Shown here in pieces: positions 30,607 through 40,774 of a DNA stretch of 64,000 bases. The DNA is taken from assembly GCF_000803215.1 (NCBI RefSeq), contig NZ_JSXC01000013.1:1-64000 (forward strand). The letters run 5' to 3'. Both the position numbers and the translations under genes were made by a program. The notes below the pieces were generated by a model. The model was not told the DNA's origin. It saw only the letters and a list, made by a program, of their open reading frames with translations, and ran no database searches. This stretch comes from Pectobacterium fontis (GTDB taxonomy: Bacteria; Pseudomonadota; Gammaproteobacteria; Enterobacterales; Enterobacteriaceae). Within the stretch, counting starts at the first letter, position 1; each line of letters starts with the position of its first letter.

Positions 30607-32040
30607 ATGAAGCAAGGTTTGCAACTCAGGCTTAGCCAGCAACTGGCCATGACTCCACAGCTCCAGCAGGCGATTCGTCTGTTGCAACTGTCCACGCTTG
30701 AATTGCAACAGGAGATTCAACTGGCGCTGGAAAGCAATCCGTTGCTTGAACAAACGGATCAGCACGACGAAATCGAGTCATTTGAAAAGACAGACAGCGA
30801 TTCATTAGATACCGGCGAAGCCCTTGAGCAAAGGGACATGCCGGAAGAATTACCGCTCGACGCCACCTGGGATGAGATTTACTCCGCAGGCACACCGTCG
30901 GGCACCGGCACCGACTATCGCGATGAAGAACTGCCGATTTATCAAGGCGAAACCACGCAAACGCTTCAGGATTACCTGATGTGGCAGGTGGAACTGACGC
31001 CGTTTTCAGACACCGACGCGGCTATCGCAACCTCTATCGTCGATGCGGTGGACAACACCGGTTACCTGACCGTGCCGCTGCAAGACATCCTTGACAGCAT
31101 CGGTGACGACGATGTGACGCTGGAAGAGGTCGAAGCCGTACTCAAACGCGTGCAGCGCTTTGATCCCGTTGGCGTCGCCGCACGCGATTTGCGCGATTGC
31201 CTACTGGTACAGCTTTCCCAGTTCGCCGACAGCACGCCTCGCCTTGCCGAAGCACGCCTGATCGTCAGCGATCATCTCGATCTGTTAGCCAACCATGATT
31301 TCCGCAGTTTAATCCGTGTGACGCGGCTGAAAGAAGAGGTGCTGAAAGAAGCGCTGGCGCTTATTCAATCGCTCGACCCACGTCCAGGGCAGTCGATCAA
31401 CACCGGCGAATCCGAATACGTCATTCCCGATGTACTGGTCCGTAAAGTTCAGGGTGTCTGGGTCGTTGAACTGAATACCGACAGCGTTCCTCGTTTACAG
31501 ATTAACCAGCAGTATGCGGCGCTGGGTAACAGCACACGCAACGACAGCGACGGGCAATTTATCCGTAGCAATCTGCAAGAAGCACGCTGGCTCATCAAAA
31601 GCCTGGAGAGTCGCAACGACACGCTGCTGAAAGTGACCCGCTGCATTGTCGAACAGCAGCAGGATTTCTTCGAGCACGGTGAAGAATTCATGAAGCCGAT
31701 GGTGCTGGCAGATATCGCGCAGGCCGTGGAAATGCATGAATCCACCATCTCACGCGTGACAACACAGAAGTTCCTGCACAGCCCGCGCGGCATTTTTGAG
31801 CTAAAATATTTTTTCTCCAGCCACGTTAATACCGATAGCGGTGGAGAAGCCTCATCAACAGCAATTCGTGCGTTGGTGAAGAAACTTATTGCAGCGGAAA
31901 ACCCTGCGAAGCCACTAAGCGACAGCAAACTGACGGCGCTGCTTTCCGAGCAGGGCATCATCGTGGCGCGCCGTACCGTGGCCAAATACCGAGAGTCTTT
32001 ATCTATCCCACCATCAAATCAGCGTAAACAACTGATTTGA
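30607..32040 (+). CDS. rpoN: RNA polymerase sigma-54 factor
   Basis: Sigma-N, needed for nitrogen-regulated and other enhancer-dependent promoters. 477 residues. Gln/Leu-rich region I at 1-50 ([20 protein letters not shown]), acidic region II about 55-110, core-binding domain about 115-250, HTH and the C-terminal RpoN box [12 protein letters not shown] near residue 455. hpf follows at once; this rpoN-hpf-ptsN-rapZ-npr order is standard for the group. Confidence 0.98.
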   Translation: MKQGLQLRLSQQLAMTPQLQQAIRLLQLSTLELQQEIQLALESNPLLEQTDQHDEIESFEKTDSDSLDTGEALEQRDMPEELPLDATWDEIYSAGTPSGTGTDYRDEELPIYQGETTQTLQDYLMWQVELTPFSDTDAAIATSIVDAVDNTGYLTVPLQDILDSIGDDDVTLEEVEAVLKRVQRFDPVGVAARDLRDCLLVQLSQFADSTPRLAEARLIVSDHLDLLANHDFRSLIRVTRLKEEVLKEALALIQSLDPRPGQSINTGESEYVIPDVLVRKVQGVWVVELNTDSVPRLQINQQYAALGNSTRNDSDGQFIRSNLQEARWLIKSLESRNDTLLKVTRCIVEQQQDFFEHGEEFMKPMVLADIAQAVEMHESTISRVTTQKFLHSPRGIFELKYFFSSHVNTDSGGEASSTAIRALVKKLIAAENPAKPLSDSKLTALLSEQGIIVARRTVAKYRESLSIPPSNQRKQLI

Positions 32041-32063
32041 TCTCAACAGAGAAGGAAGACGCG

Positions 32064-32351
32064 ATGCAGCTCAACATTACCGGACACCACATCGAGATCA
32101 CTGAACCACTGCGTGATTTTGTGAATGGCAAGTTTGCCAAATTAGAGCAGTATTTTGACCGGATTAATCAGGTCAATGTGGTATTGAGAGTGGAAAAAGT
32201 TCAGCAAATTGCCGAGGCCACGCTCCACGTTAATGGTGGAGAACTGCATGCAACCTCAGACGCGGAAGATATGTACGCCGCGATAGATTTATTGATCGAT
32301 AAGCTGGCGCGGCAGCTCAATAAACACAAAGATAAACTCAAACAACACTAA
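32064..32351 (+). CDS. hpf: Ribosome hibernation promoting factor
   Basis: Short-form HPF, 95 residues, binds the 30S subunit and promotes 100S dimers in stationary phase. The start is the ATG at 32064 (MQLNITGHHIEITEPLRDFV) behind GAAGGAAG; the frame begins nine codons earlier. It is short enough to be HPF, not the long form, and lies 23 bases after rpoN. Confidence 0.96.
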   Translation: MQLNITGHHIEITEPLRDFVNGKFAKLEQYFDRINQVNVVLRVEKVQQIAEATLHVNGGELHATSDAEDMYAAIDLLIDKLARQLNKHKDKLKQH

Positions 32352-32359
32352 TTTTCTCC

Positions 32360-32410
32360 TTTGCCGTTTGGCAAAAGAACAAACTCGACCCGCCCATCGG
32401 GCAGGTCGAG
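32360..32410 (+). other. Twin hairpins between hpf and ptsN
   Basis: Two consecutive perfect or near-perfect hairpins occupy the gap. The first is TTTGCC-GTTT-GGCAAA (32360-32375). The second is CTCGACC / GGTCGAG (32384-32410), with an inner GCCC-ATC-GGGC stem. No T tract follows, so they look like RNA-stability or processing elements within the operon message, not a terminator. Confidence 0.55.
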
Positions 32411-32447
32411 ATCACCAGAAGTGAAAGTGTCATTAAGTGAAAATAAA

Positions 32448-32921
32448 ATGAGCCACGATCCCGTATTGCAACTCAGTACCGTATTACGTCCCGAGTGCAC
32501 CCGAAGCACCGTCCACTGCCAGAGTAAGAAACGGGCATTGGAAATTATCAGCGAGCTGGCCGCCAGGCAGCTTAATATTCCCTCGCAGATTATCTTTGAT
32601 GCCATCCTGACCCGGGAGCGGATGGGCAGCACGGGAATCGGCGGCGGCATTGCTATTCCTCACGGTAAGCTGGAAGACGACAATGCGTTAGGCGCCGTCG
32701 GTGTCTTCATCCAGTTAGAGCAACCTATCGCTTTCGATGCCATTGATAATCAGGCCGTTGATCTGCTTTTTGCCTTGCTGGTTCCGGCTGAACAATGTAA
32801 AACCCATTTACATACTCTGTCGCTGGTTGCCAAGCGACTGGCGGATAAAACGGTTTGCCGACGCCTGCGTGCGGCGCAAAGCGATGAAGAGCTGTACCAG
32901 ATTATGACGGAAGCCGATTAA
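32448..32921 (+). CDS. ptsN: Nitrogen-PTS EIIA protein PtsN
   Basis: Phosphocarrier of the nitrogen phosphotransferase system, which controls potassium transport and other targets. 157 residues from the ATG at 32448; the frame opens 29 codons upstream through the hairpin region, which does not look coding. The phosphorylatable His is in GGGIAIPHGKLED near residue 67, and LHTLSLVAKRLADKT is typical of the family. It acts with Npr, encoded two genes downstream. Confidence 0.96.
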   Translation: MSHDPVLQLSTVLRPECTRSTVHCQSKKRALEIISELAARQLNIPSQIIFDAILTRERMGSTGIGGGIAIPHGKLEDDNALGAVGVFIQLEQPIAFDAIDNQAVDLLFALLVPAEQCKTHLHTLSLVAKRLADKTVCRRLRAAQSDEELYQIMTEAD

Positions 32922-32947
32922 ACCGAATAATGATGGTCACATTCACG

Positions 32948-33013
32948 ATGACGGACGATTGTCGATGGCATGAGAGAATGCTTGCAATCTGTGTGCTAAG
33001 CCGTCATTTTTTT
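32948..33013 (+). terminator. Possible partial terminator after ptsN
   Basis: ATGACGG (32948) can pair with CCGTCAT (33001-33007), which runs straight into seven T. The loop of about 46 bases is long but holds a small GCTT/AAGC stem. It could be a weak or regulated terminator, or the end of a short RNA. Confidence 0.4.
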
Positions 33014-33085
33014 AGCTATACATCATTTTTATAAAAACAGTGGCAATGAAAATTCGCCATCACGTTGCCAGAGGGGAGTCGTCAG

Positions 33086-33943
33086 ATGGTGCTGATGATT
33101 GTCAGTGGTCGCTCAGGTTCAGGAAAATCTGTCGCCCTGCGCGCACTGGAAGATATGGGGTTCTACTGCGTAGATAACCTCCCAGTGGTTTTACTGCCAG
33201 AGCTGGCGAATACGCTTGCGGCGCGTAACATTTCCGCTGCGGTCAGCATTGACGTACGCAATATGCCAGAATCGCCAGAGATCTTCGAGCATGCCATGGA
33301 GCAACTGCCACCCAGCTTCTCGCCTCAACTGCTGTTTCTGGATGCCGATCGCAATACGCTAATCCGTCGCTATAGCGATACCCGTCGTCTGCACCCGCTG
33401 TCGAGCAAGAATCTGTCGTTGGAAAGCGCGATTGATGAAGAAAGCGACCTGCTGGAGCCGCTGCGTTCACGCGCCGATCTGATTATCGACACCTCAGAGA
33501 TGTCAGTACACGAATTGGCCGAAATGCTGCGTACCCGACTGCTCGGCAAGCGGGAGCGCGAACTCACGATGGTGTTCGAATCATTCGGCTTCAAGCATGG
33601 TATTCCTATCGATGCAGATTACGTCTTTGATGTGCGCTTCCTGCCAAACCCCCACTGGGATCCGAAACTGCGCCCGATGACCGGTCTGGATAAACCCGTC
33701 GCCTCATTCCTCGACAGACATACCGAAGTTCACAACTTCATCTACCAGACCCGTAGCTATCTGGAACTGTGGCTACCGATGCTGGAAACCAATAATCGTA
33801 GCTATCTGACTGTCGCCATTGGCTGTACGGGCGGTAAACACCGTTCCGTGTATGTCGCCGAACAGTTGGCTGACTACTTCCGCTCACGCGGTAAGAACGT
33901 CCAGTCACGCCACCGTACGCTGGAAAAACGTAAGCCCTCATAA
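33086..33943 (+). CDS. rapZ: RNase adapter RapZ
   Basis: Binds the sRNAs GlmZ and GlmY and guides RNase E to GlmZ, thereby setting GlmS and amino-sugar supply. 285 residues from the ATG at 33086 ([20 protein letters not shown]), after AGAGGGGAG; the frame opens seven codons earlier. Walker A GRSGSGKS at the N-terminus; the C-terminal RNA-binding region has [15 protein letters not shown] and the basic tail RHRTLEKRK. Nearly identical to the E. coli protein from memory. Confidence 0.97.
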   Translation: MVLMIVSGRSGSGKSVALRALEDMGFYCVDNLPVVLLPELANTLAARNISAAVSIDVRNMPESPEIFEHAMEQLPPSFSPQLLFLDADRNTLIRRYSDTRRLHPLSSKNLSLESAIDEESDLLEPLRSRADLIIDTSEMSVHELAEMLRTRLLGKRERELTMVFESFGFKHGIPIDADYVFDVRFLPNPHWDPKLRPMTGLDKPVASFLDRHTEVHNFIYQTRSYLELWLPMLETNNRSYLTVAIGCTGGKHRSVYVAEQLADYFRSRGKNVQSRHRTLEKRKPS

Positions 33944-33974
33944 TCGTCGGCAAACCAGTACAGTCAGGGAACCT

Positions 33975-34247
33975 ATGACAGTCAGGCAAACGGTTGAAAT
34001 TAAAAACAAGCTGGGCATGCATGCTCGCCCAGCCATGAAATTATTCGAGCTGGTGCAGAGCTTTGATGCGGAAGTGATACTGCGTAATGACAGCGGCACC
34101 GAAGCCGAAGCCAGCAGCGTGATTGCCATGCTAATGCTGGACTCGGCCAAAGGACGACTCATTGAGGTCGAAGCCACAGGCCCGGATGAAGCGCAGGCGC
34201 TTGCCGCCGTCATCGAACTGTTCGAAGCCGGGTTTGACGAAGACTAG
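33975..34247 (+). CDS. npr: Nitrogen-PTS phosphocarrier Npr
   Basis: HPr-like carrier that takes phosphate from PtsP and gives it to PtsN. 90 residues; begins [20 protein letters not shown]. The active-site His is in [11 protein letters not shown] (residue 16), followed by [12 protein letters not shown], which surrounds the regulatory serine position of HPr proteins. The frame starts upstream of this ATG inside rapZ, but TCAGGGA and the family N-terminus fix the start here. Last gene of the rpoN cluster. Confidence 0.95.
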   Translation: MTVRQTVEIKNKLGMHARPAMKLFELVQSFDAEVILRNDSGTEAEASSVIAMLMLDSAKGRLIEVEATGPDEAQALAAVIELFEAGFDED

Positions 34248-34342
34248 CGATTTTCTTAGCGGGCTATGTGTATAGCGTAGTGCTTCACTTTCCTTGCCGA
34301 ACCTCCTACTATCTACCGACATAAATCATAATATTTTCTTAT

Positions 34343-34378
34343 ACCCCCCGTTCCTTTGGGCGCGGGGGGTTATTTTTA
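34343..34378 (+). terminator. Terminator hairpin in the rnk leader (attenuator-like)
   Basis: ACCCCCCG / CGGGGGGT forms an 8-bp GC stem (34343-34370) followed by TATTTTTATAT. It lies 32 bases before the rnk start codon. It can end npr transcripts, and it matches the place of the terminator in the enterobacterial rnk leader motif predicted to act by attenuation. Confidence 0.75.
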
Positions 34379-34409
34379 TATCATCTGAAAATACCAACTG
34401 GAGAGGAGT

Positions 34410-34820
34410 ATGACGAAACCTAACCTGACCATCAGTGAATTGGATGCAGAACGTCTGGATATGTTATTGGAGCAGCCCGCCTTTGCAGACAGCGCTATCG
34501 CACAGGCATTGAATGAGGAGCTGGATCGAGCGGAAATTCTGCCTCCGGCCTCGATTCCCTCACATGTCGTCACCATGAATAGTCGGGTGCGCTTCCGCGA
34601 TCTGAATACCAACGAAGAGCACATCCGCACGCTGGTTTATCCGGCTGCGGTGAAAGACAGTCAGGAACCGCTGTCGGTGATGGCTCCGCTGGGCGCGGCA
34701 CTATTGGGAATGCATGTGGGAAATGCTATCGACTGGCAGTTGCCAAGTGGTGAAGAAACACGAATTGAAGTAGTAGAAATACTCTATCAACCTGAAGCCG
34801 CTGGCGAATACCACCGCTAA
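34410..34820 (+). CDS. rnk: Regulator of nucleoside diphosphate kinase (Rnk)
   Basis: GreA-like protein that binds RNA polymerase and can compete with Gre factors and DksA. 136 residues, normal. N-terminal short coiled coil (about 1-45), C-terminal FKBP-like domain with VYPAAVKDSQEPLSVMAPLG and AIDWQLPSG. A strong ribosome site (GAGAGGAG) precedes the ATG, behind the terminator-like leader. Confidence 0.95.
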   Translation: MTKPNLTISELDAERLDMLLEQPAFADSAIAQALNEELDRAEILPPASIPSHVVTMNSRVRFRDLNTNEEHIRTLVYPAAVKDSQEPLSVMAPLGAALLGMHVGNAIDWQLPSGEETRIEVVEILYQPEAAGEYHR

Positions 34821-34838
34821 GCCAGAGATAGAGTAACA

Positions 34839-34860
34839 GCCGTCGGGCACTGCCGACGGC
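34839..34860. terminator. Hairpin between convergent rnk and tldE
   Basis: GCCGTCGG, loop GCACTG, CCGACGGC: an 8-bp GC-rich stem 18 bases after the rnk stop, between two converging genes. There is no T tract, so the terminator function is only suggested by position. Confidence 0.45.
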
Positions 34861-34884
34861 GACGGTTATGCGCAAAAAACAGGC

Positions 34885-36225
34885 TTATTCCCCTGCGATC
34901 TTCATGTCAGGCAGCAGCACGGAACCACACTGAATATTGCTCCGGGTTTCAATGTCATTCCCCACCGTCACAATATTCCGCAGCATGTCTTTCAGGTTGC
35001 CCGCAATCGTAATCTCGCTGACCGGATACTGAATCTCACCGTTTTCAACCCAGAAACCGGATGCCCCACGGGAATAATCCCCCGTCACGCCGCTCACGCC
35101 TTGCCCCATCAGTTCGGTCACCAGCAGGCCCTTGCCCATCTGTTTCAGCATGCCGTTGAAATCCAGACCCTGGCCGGCAATCCGCCAGTTGTGAATGCCA
35201 CCCGCGTGGCCGGTGCTCTGCATCCCCAGCTTACGCGCGGAGTAGCTCGTCATCAGCCAGGTCTGCAACACGCCCGCCTTCACGATTTCACGCGCCTGCG
35301 TTCTCACCCCTTCGCTATCGAACGGCGTAGAGGCCAGCCCTCTCAGCAGATGCGGCTGTTCCTCAATCGTCAGCCACTCCGGCAGAATCTGCTGACCCAG
35401 CTTATCCAGCAGGAAGGTCGATTTACGATAAACGCTGCCGCCGCTGATGGCACCAACCAGATGACCAAACAGGCCTGTCGCGACTTCCGCAGAGAACATC
35501 ACGGGTGCCTGCATCGTCGGTAATTTACGCGGTGACAGGCGAGAAAGGGTACGGCGCGCGCACTCTTCACCCACCCACTCAGGGCTGCGTAAATCATCCA
35601 GCGCACGACCAACGGTATAGGCATAATCCCGCTCCATGTCGCCATTCACTTCGGCAATCACGCAGCTAGACATAGAATGGCGGCTGGAACAGTAGCTTTT
35701 CAGCAGGCCGTGGCTATTGCCAAACACCTTGACGCCATAGTGGCTGTTAAAGCTGCCGCCTTCGGTGTTGGTGATACGCTTATCTGCCTGAAGCGCCGCC
35801 TGTTCTGCGCGAGCCGCAAATTCAATACCGCGATCCGCATCCAGTTCAGTCGGATGGAACAGATCCAGATCCGGCGCGTCGAACGCCAGAAGATCGCGAT
35901 CCGCCGGGCCAGCAAACGGATCGACAGAGGTATAGCGAGCAATATCCAGCGCAGCCTGTACGGTACGGGCTATCGCATCGGGGCTGAGGTCGGTAGACGA
36001 GGCGCTGCCCTTACGCTGCTGATGATAAACCGTGATGCCCAGCGCCCCATCGCTATTGAATTCAACATTTTCAACGTCACCATAACGGGTACTGACGCTA
36101 ATGCCCGTCGTTTTTGACACCGCGACTTCTGCCGCATCAGAACCAGCGCGCGCCAGTTCCAACGCCTGAGCAACCGCGAGTTCCAGCGCTTTACGCTGCT
36201 CTGCAACCTGAGTAGTTATCGTCAT
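34885..36225 (-). CDS. tldE: Metalloprotease TldE (PmbA)
   Basis: Non-catalytic partner of the TldD/TldE protease, which trims the microcin B17 precursor and degrades CcdA in E. coli. 446 residues from the ATG at 36225, in line with about 450 in E. coli; the frame opens 35 codons upstream in what looks like leader. Family segments [20 protein letters not shown] and [13 protein letters not shown] are intact; no HExxH motif is present, as expected for this subunit. tldD lies 6.7 kb away in the same window. Confidence 0.96.
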   Translation of the reverse strand: MTITTQVAEQRKALELAVAQALELARAGSDAAEVAVSKTTGISVSTRYGDVENVEFNSDGALGITVYHQQRKGSASSTDLSPDAIARTVQAALDIARYTSVDPFAGPADRDLLAFDAPDLDLFHPTELDADRGIEFAARAEQAALQADKRITNTEGGSFNSHYGVKVFGNSHGLLKSYCSSRHSMSSCVIAEVNGDMERDYAYTVGRALDDLRSPEWVGEECARRTLSRLSPRKLPTMQAPVMFSAEVATGLFGHLVGAISGGSVYRKSTFLLDKLGQQILPEWLTIEEQPHLLRGLASTPFDSEGVRTQAREIVKAGVLQTWLMTSYSARKLGMQSTGHAGGIHNWRIAGQGLDFNGMLKQMGKGLLVTELMGQGVSGVTGDYSRGASGFWVENGEIQYPVSEITIAGNLKDMLRNIVTVGNDIETRSNIQCGSVLLPDMKIAGE

Positions 36226-36506
36226 TGTTCTGCCATAATGAGTGGAAGAAAGCTCACCATCATCCCCGTAATGCGTACAATAACGGGGATATACTCTAGA
36301 TACTTCACGTCGCCAACGCGCATGCAACATGAAGTATGACGAGCATAAAAAGGTGTAGCATAATGCGTTCTAGTCTAACAGGATCTACGGACAATTTCGC
36401 ACAAAGCCCAAACCTGTTAGTATCAGCCTCTTTTTTCTGGTGGGCGCGCTGTTCACCATCCCGGAGCCGCTATGCATTGCTCCTGGACACTTTTTAGGAG
36501 CCAACC

Positions 36507-37058
36507 ATGAAACAAAAACCCGAAGACTGGCTGAATGACGTCCCGGATAATCAAGAAGAAGACGAAGATGATGAAATTATCTGGGTCAGTAAAAGCGAAA
36601 TAAAGCGCGATGCCGAAGCACTGAAAGATCTCGGTGCAGAACTGGTTGATCTGGGCAAAAACGCGCTAGAGAAGATCCCGCTGGATGACGATCTGCGTGC
36701 CGCGGTAGAGCTGGCGCAGCGGATCAAACGAGAAGGTCGCCGTCGTCAGCTCCAACTGATTGGTAAGCTGCTACGCGCCCGCGATCCCGAACCGATCCAA
36801 ACCGCGCTGGATAAACTGAACAACCGACATAATCAGCAGGTGGCGTTGTTCCACAAGCTGGAACAGCTACGTGACCGCTTAATCGCCGAGGGTGACGACG
36901 TGGTTCCCGATGTGCTGGCGCTGTATCCGCATGCTGACCGTCAGCAACTGCGTTCTCTGGTGCGCAACGCGCAGAAAGAGAAAGCCGCGAACAAACCGCC
37001 GAAATCGGCACGCCAGATCTTCCAGTATCTGCGCGAACTGGCTGAAACCACAGACTAA
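36507..37058 (+). CDS. darP: Ribosome-associated protein DarP (YjgA)
   Basis: Dual-action ribosomal maturation protein, associated with late 50S assembly. 183 residues. A very acidic N-terminus ([20 protein letters not shown]) precedes helical segments about 30-175 that include [13 protein letters not shown]. It is divergent from tldE, the same pairing seen in E. coli. The 281-base gap between the two genes shows no further gene. Confidence 0.95.
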   Translation: MKQKPEDWLNDVPDNQEEDEDDEIIWVSKSEIKRDAEALKDLGAELVDLGKNALEKIPLDDDLRAAVELAQRIKREGRRRQLQLIGKLLRARDPEPIQTALDKLNNRHNQQVALFHKLEQLRDRLIAEGDDVVPDVLALYPHADRQQLRSLVRNAQKEKAANKPPKSARQIFQYLRELAETTD

Positions 37059-37217
37059 TGACCATCACGGGATGCGGAGTCGACCTCATTCATCCCGTGT
37101 GTTATTACTCAAAATGGTGGTTATGGACACCATAGAATATGAAAAACAACAATAAACACGACTGAATGAAAGTCGCTATATAGACAAGTCCCGACCGTAC
37201 TGTCTATCCCCGCAACA

Positions 37218-39209
37218 TTAGTTGCTCAGCGCATGTCGATACTCGCGCAGAATCCCGCTCAGTCGTCCCACAGGTGCCGTCACGCTCGGGGGCAAATGCT
37301 GTTCTGTCAGCATCTGTTGATAGTGTTCAAGTTCATCCAGCAGTCGTGCGAAATAGCGGCTGCGCGTCGTGTCGCGCCGGGCCAACATCACCTGTTCTGC
37401 CGTCGCACGAATCTGGCGATGAAAGGCAGACAGCGCCGCATTTTGCGGAATCTCCAGCGTTCTCAGGCGTTGGTGCATAATAATCAGCCACAGCGCCAGA
37501 CGATACTTGGCAATATCGTCTGGGAAACGATTCAATAGCAGAAAAAGTTGTTGATACAGCGCAGGCAGATGGTTTTCCTTTCTCCGCGCCGTGTTGGTCG
37601 TCAGCGCCGAGACCGCACCATAGACGAAACGGTTCAATAGCGTTCTTCCCGTATGCGCCCTGGAATTATCCCGGATCAGCAGGATCACCATCAGCGCCAG
37701 AAAACAGCCGATGATCTGGCCGATCGCGCTGTCCAGAAACGTGCTGATATTGAACGTCATCGGGTTATCCAGCACCAGAATATTGATGGTGCTGGCCAAC
37801 GCGCCCAACGAACCGAGCCGACGCTTCTGCACTTCGATACCGAGAAAAAACGCCATTGCCCCCAGACTCAGGCACAACAGCAGCATACTTTGCTGCGTTG
37901 ACGGCATGATAAACATGAACATCAGCGCGCCCAGCGGCAGTGCGTAGATCGTTCCGAAAAGAAAATCCTTCGCCATCATCTGCGGGTTCGGCAAACGCAT
38001 GGCAAGCGACGTCACCACCGCAATCATCACCATACACACGCTGCCAGAGGTCCAGCCGGTGCTCAGCCAAAACAGGCAACCCAGCGCCGTCGCCACACCA
38101 GTGCGCAGCCCGTTGATCATGGCATGATGGGTTTCAGCGGAAGGCGCTTTAATTTCCACGTCGCTGTTCAGCACATCGGCTTCAATCGTCGTGATACGCC
38201 CGTTGGTCTGTACGCCCTTCGCCAGCAGCAGATAGCGTGTTGCCGCCCCCACCCAACTCACCAGCGTAGGCGGCACATCGCGGCTGTCAGCCGCCATCAG
38301 GTGGCGCAATGCCTTCACACGGCAATGCACATCGCGAAACGACTCAACAGGCTGATCCAACACCCGTGTCAGGCTGCTTTTTACCGGAGGCGAGGCATCC
38401 TGCAACATCAGATAAGTTTCACATGCCTGGGTAATCATCGTGAGCGATTGCGTGTGCAGTGAAGTCAGGCGGCGATTGCTGTTCTGCCAGCGTGAGGACT
38501 CCAGCATCAGGCTACTGCGCATGCCGTTTAACGCCGTCGTTTTACGCACCAGCGCGTGCCATGCCGCGTCTATTGCCGCTTTCTCCGCCCCGCTCATGCT
38601 GAGTTGCAGTAACCGATATTGACCTACCAGCAGTTCGCCAATACTGCGGTCAACGTCCTGCTTGATCGAACGTGGCGAAAACAGCAAATCCGCCAAAATG
38701 GCGCAGAAAATGCCCAGCACGATCTCACTACAGCGCTCCACAGCAAACTGCGGCGTCAGCAGCGGCGTTCCCTGCGTCGACACAATAATAATCAGCGCGG
38801 TATAACCCGCCAGCCCAAACACATAGGCATTTTCGACTTTAATCAGCGAGGAAACCCAGGTGCAAAAGCCGGCCCAAATACAGCACAGCATCAACATCAC
38901 CACAGGTGCGCGAATAGTGGCGATAATGATGACAAGCGCACCAATACAACCAATAAAGGTGCCGATAATGCGCAAAATACCACGATGACGGATCGCACCA
39001 GAAAACGGTTCGCCGCCAGCGGCGAAGGCTGGACCGGCAGCGACAATCGCCGCGGTCAGCACCGACCAACGTGGGGTTTCCAACTGGAGATGGAAACCCA
39101 AAAAGAGCGACAGCACGATCGCAAAACTCAGTTTGAACGCGAAGCGAAAGCGCGCAAATGTGGGTGTCGTAAAGAACATCGATCCTGTCAACGACGGGGT
39201 TTTCATCAT
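37218..39209 (-). CDS. aaeB: Aromatic acid efflux pump subunit AaeB
   Basis: Inner-membrane FUSC-family transporter that exports p-hydroxybenzoate and related aromatic acids with AaeA. 663 residues, slightly longer than the 655 of E. coli. Two blocks of about five to six hydrophobic helices each (about 15-160 and 370-520), the second in the fusaric-acid-resistance-like domain. Start at 39209 or the next codon (Met-Met). Last gene of aaeXAB, 8 bases after aaeA. Confidence 0.95.
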   Translation of the reverse strand: MMKTPSLTGSMFFTTPTFARFRFAFKLSFAIVLSLFLGFHLQLETPRWSVLTAAIVAAGPAFAAGGEPFSGAIRHRGILRIIGTFIGCIGALVIIIATIRAPVVMLMLCCIWAGFCTWVSSLIKVENAYVFGLAGYTALIIIVSTQGTPLLTPQFAVERCSEIVLGIFCAILADLLFSPRSIKQDVDRSIGELLVGQYRLLQLSMSGAEKAAIDAAWHALVRKTTALNGMRSSLMLESSRWQNSNRRLTSLHTQSLTMITQACETYLMLQDASPPVKSSLTRVLDQPVESFRDVHCRVKALRHLMAADSRDVPPTLVSWVGAATRYLLLAKGVQTNGRITTIEADVLNSDVEIKAPSAETHHAMINGLRTGVATALGCLFWLSTGWTSGSVCMVMIAVVTSLAMRLPNPQMMAKDFLFGTIYALPLGALMFMFIMPSTQQSMLLLCLSLGAMAFFLGIEVQKRRLGSLGALASTINILVLDNPMTFNISTFLDSAIGQIIGCFLALMVILLIRDNSRAHTGRTLLNRFVYGAVSALTTNTARRKENHLPALYQQLFLLLNRFPDDIAKYRLALWLIIMHQRLRTLEIPQNAALSAFHRQIRATAEQVMLARRDTTRSRYFARLLDELEHYQQMLTEQHLPPSVTAPVGRLSGILREYRHALSN

Positions 39210-39217
39210 CGACTCGC

Positions 39218-40183
39218 TTAGCCAAACTCACGCAGGCGATAGAGGAGGCGAATCAGCGGCGACGGCTTTTTGTCATTATTGACTTGCTCGCCCGTGATCA
39301 CTACCGTCGCTGTGGTTCCCGCCGGGTAGAGATCGCCCATTTGACGATCGAGACGGATTTTTACCGGCACGCGCTGCGCCAGCCGCACCCACTCCAAATT
39401 GGAATCTACGTTAGCCAGGCCTTTACTGTTCGCGCTGTTACTATTGTTATTCACCCCAGCCGCCACGCTATCCACCGTACCGTAAAATAGCTTTTCGCTG
39501 CCCAGCGGGGTAATTTCGGCGCGATAACCGCGTCGAACCCGTTCGAGTTTAGTCTCTTCCATGTATGCGAGCAGGTAAAACGAATCTTTCTTCACCAGCG
39601 CCACTGCCGTATTACCGCGCTCAATGAACTCCCCGCTCTGCACATGTAGATTCGTCACCCAGCCGTCAGCAGGCGCACGCACCACGGTGCGTTCCAATTC
39701 TAGTTTTGCCAGTGATAACACCGCCTGCGCTTTAGCAAGCTGGTGCGTAGCGGTTTCCAGCGCATTACTGGACTGATCGATATTTTCCTGCGACATCGCG
39801 TTCACACCCAGACGCGCACGACGCCCTGACTCCCGACGTTTTTCCGTCACCAGCGCCTGATAGTAGGCGACATCCGCTTCCGCCTGCGCTACGGCCTGAT
39901 GGTAGCGCGGTTGGTCAATGACAAACAGCACATCGCCTTTGTTCACCAGTTGATTGTCCGTGACGCGAACCTCGCTCAATAATCCGCTCACATCCGGCGC
40001 AATCGCCACGACATCTGCTGTAAATTTGGCATCACGCGTCCAGGGCGATTCGGTATAAAACGCCCAGACGCGAAAAATCGCTACTATCGCACACAGCACA
40101 ATCACCAGCGTGATGACCACGCGGCTCAGTTTTTTGATCAACACGGTCTGTCGTCTAAACAGGGTTGAAAAGAAAGTGTTCAC
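39218..40183 (-). CDS. aaeA: Aromatic acid efflux pump subunit AaeA
   Basis: Membrane fusion protein (HlyD family) of the AaeAB pump. 321 residues with a GTG start at 40183, preceded by TGAGGC six bases away; starts [12 protein letters not shown]. The only upstream ATG lies 126 bases earlier within aaeX, so GTG is the better choice. One membrane helix (about 20-40), lipoyl half-motifs with [17 protein letters not shown] and [19 protein letters not shown], and a helical hairpin about 95-155. It lies 7 bases after aaeX. Confidence 0.94.
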   Translation of the reverse strand: MNTFFSTLFRRQTVLIKKLSRVVITLVIVLCAIVAIFRVWAFYTESPWTRDAKFTADVVAIAPDVSGLLSEVRVTDNQLVNKGDVLFVIDQPRYHQAVAQAEADVAYYQALVTEKRRESGRRARLGVNAMSQENIDQSSNALETATHQLAKAQAVLSLAKLELERTVVRAPADGWVTNLHVQSGEFIERGNTAVALVKKDSFYLLAYMEETKLERVRRGYRAEITPLGSEKLFYGTVDSVAAGVNNNSNSANSKGLANVDSNLEWVRLAQRVPVKIRLDRQMGDLYPAGTTATVVITGEQVNNDKKPSPLIRLLYRLREFG

Positions 40184-40190
40184 AGACGCC

Positions 40191-40394
40191 TCACAGACCG
40201 TAACGGAACAGTAAATAGAACAGGCAGCAAAACAACGCGCTGTTAAACAGCGCTGGATGCCAGACGAAGTTATAGATCCCCGTCGGTTGCAGCAGGCGAT
40301 TAACGACAAAAAACAGGGTCAACGACACCAGCAAGACAAAAAATACCGGGGGAAATGACAACCCGAACAACACCATAACCGGGAGTGAACTCAT
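40191..40394 (-). CDS. aaeX: Small membrane protein AaeX
   Basis: 67-residue membrane protein of the aae operon, function unknown. Two hydrophobic segments (about 5-30 and 45-65). The conserved tail [20 protein letters not shown] marks the family. First gene of aaeXAB; GGAAAAGAGG precedes its ATG. Confidence 0.94.
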   Translation of the reverse strand: MSSLPVMVLFGLSFPPVFFVLLVSLTLFFVVNRLLQPTGIYNFVWHPALFNSALFCCLFYLLFRYGL

Positions 40395-40634
40395 CCTCTT
40401 TTCCTTTTTCTATTAGATCGCGGTAACGAGCAAGGTGGCTACCGAGCGTTAAATCAATGGCGTGGTGCCGTTATCAACGCCAGCAGCGATCGTTGCCGTT
40501 ACGACAACAATCCCGAATTCCACAGGCAAACAGCCAACAGATGGCATAGCGTTAAACTAATGAATAGCGATGTAATCAGAGACTGACTAGCGATAGGAAA
40601 TCATGGACGACCGCAAGGGCGATGTCTGTTCGCT

Positions 40635-40669
40635 TTCCCCTTCAAGCAAGGCAGTTGCTTGAAGGGGAA
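40635..40669. repeat. 15-bp perfect inverted repeat upstream of aaeR
   Basis: TTCCCCTTCAAGCAA and TTGCTTGAAGGGGAA are exact reverse complements separated by five bases (GGCAG). The flanks GTCTGTTCG and CGGAC extend the symmetry. No T tract follows. It could be a cruciform, an operator or a strong RNA hairpin. Confidence 0.8.
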
Positions 40670-40740
40670 CGGACAATGTTCCACCCGGCACCACCGGATA
40701 GGCTATATTATGGATGCTTATTATCACCTTATCTACATAG

Positions 40741-40756
40741 TGTGATCTAAATCACT
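40741..40756. promoter_or_regulatory. CRP-like site before aaeR
   Basis: TGTGA-TCTAAA-TCACT matches the CRP consensus in nine of ten conserved positions. It ends 18 bases before the aaeR start codon, a place better suited to repressing aaeR or acting on the divergent aaeXAB promoter. A weaker FNR-like reading (GTGAT-N4-ATCAC) is possible. Confidence 0.6.
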
Positions 40757-40774
40757 TTTAAGCCAGAGTGAATA

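Larger units (their letters stand above)
40395..40774. other. aaeX-aaeR divergent control region
   Basis: 380 bases without a gene. It must hold the promoters of aaeXAB and aaeR and the AaeR operator. Visible features are a long perfect inverted repeat (40635-40669) and a CRP-like site (40741-40756), both listed separately. I could not assign the LysR-type T-N11-A operator with confidence. Confidence 0.6.
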
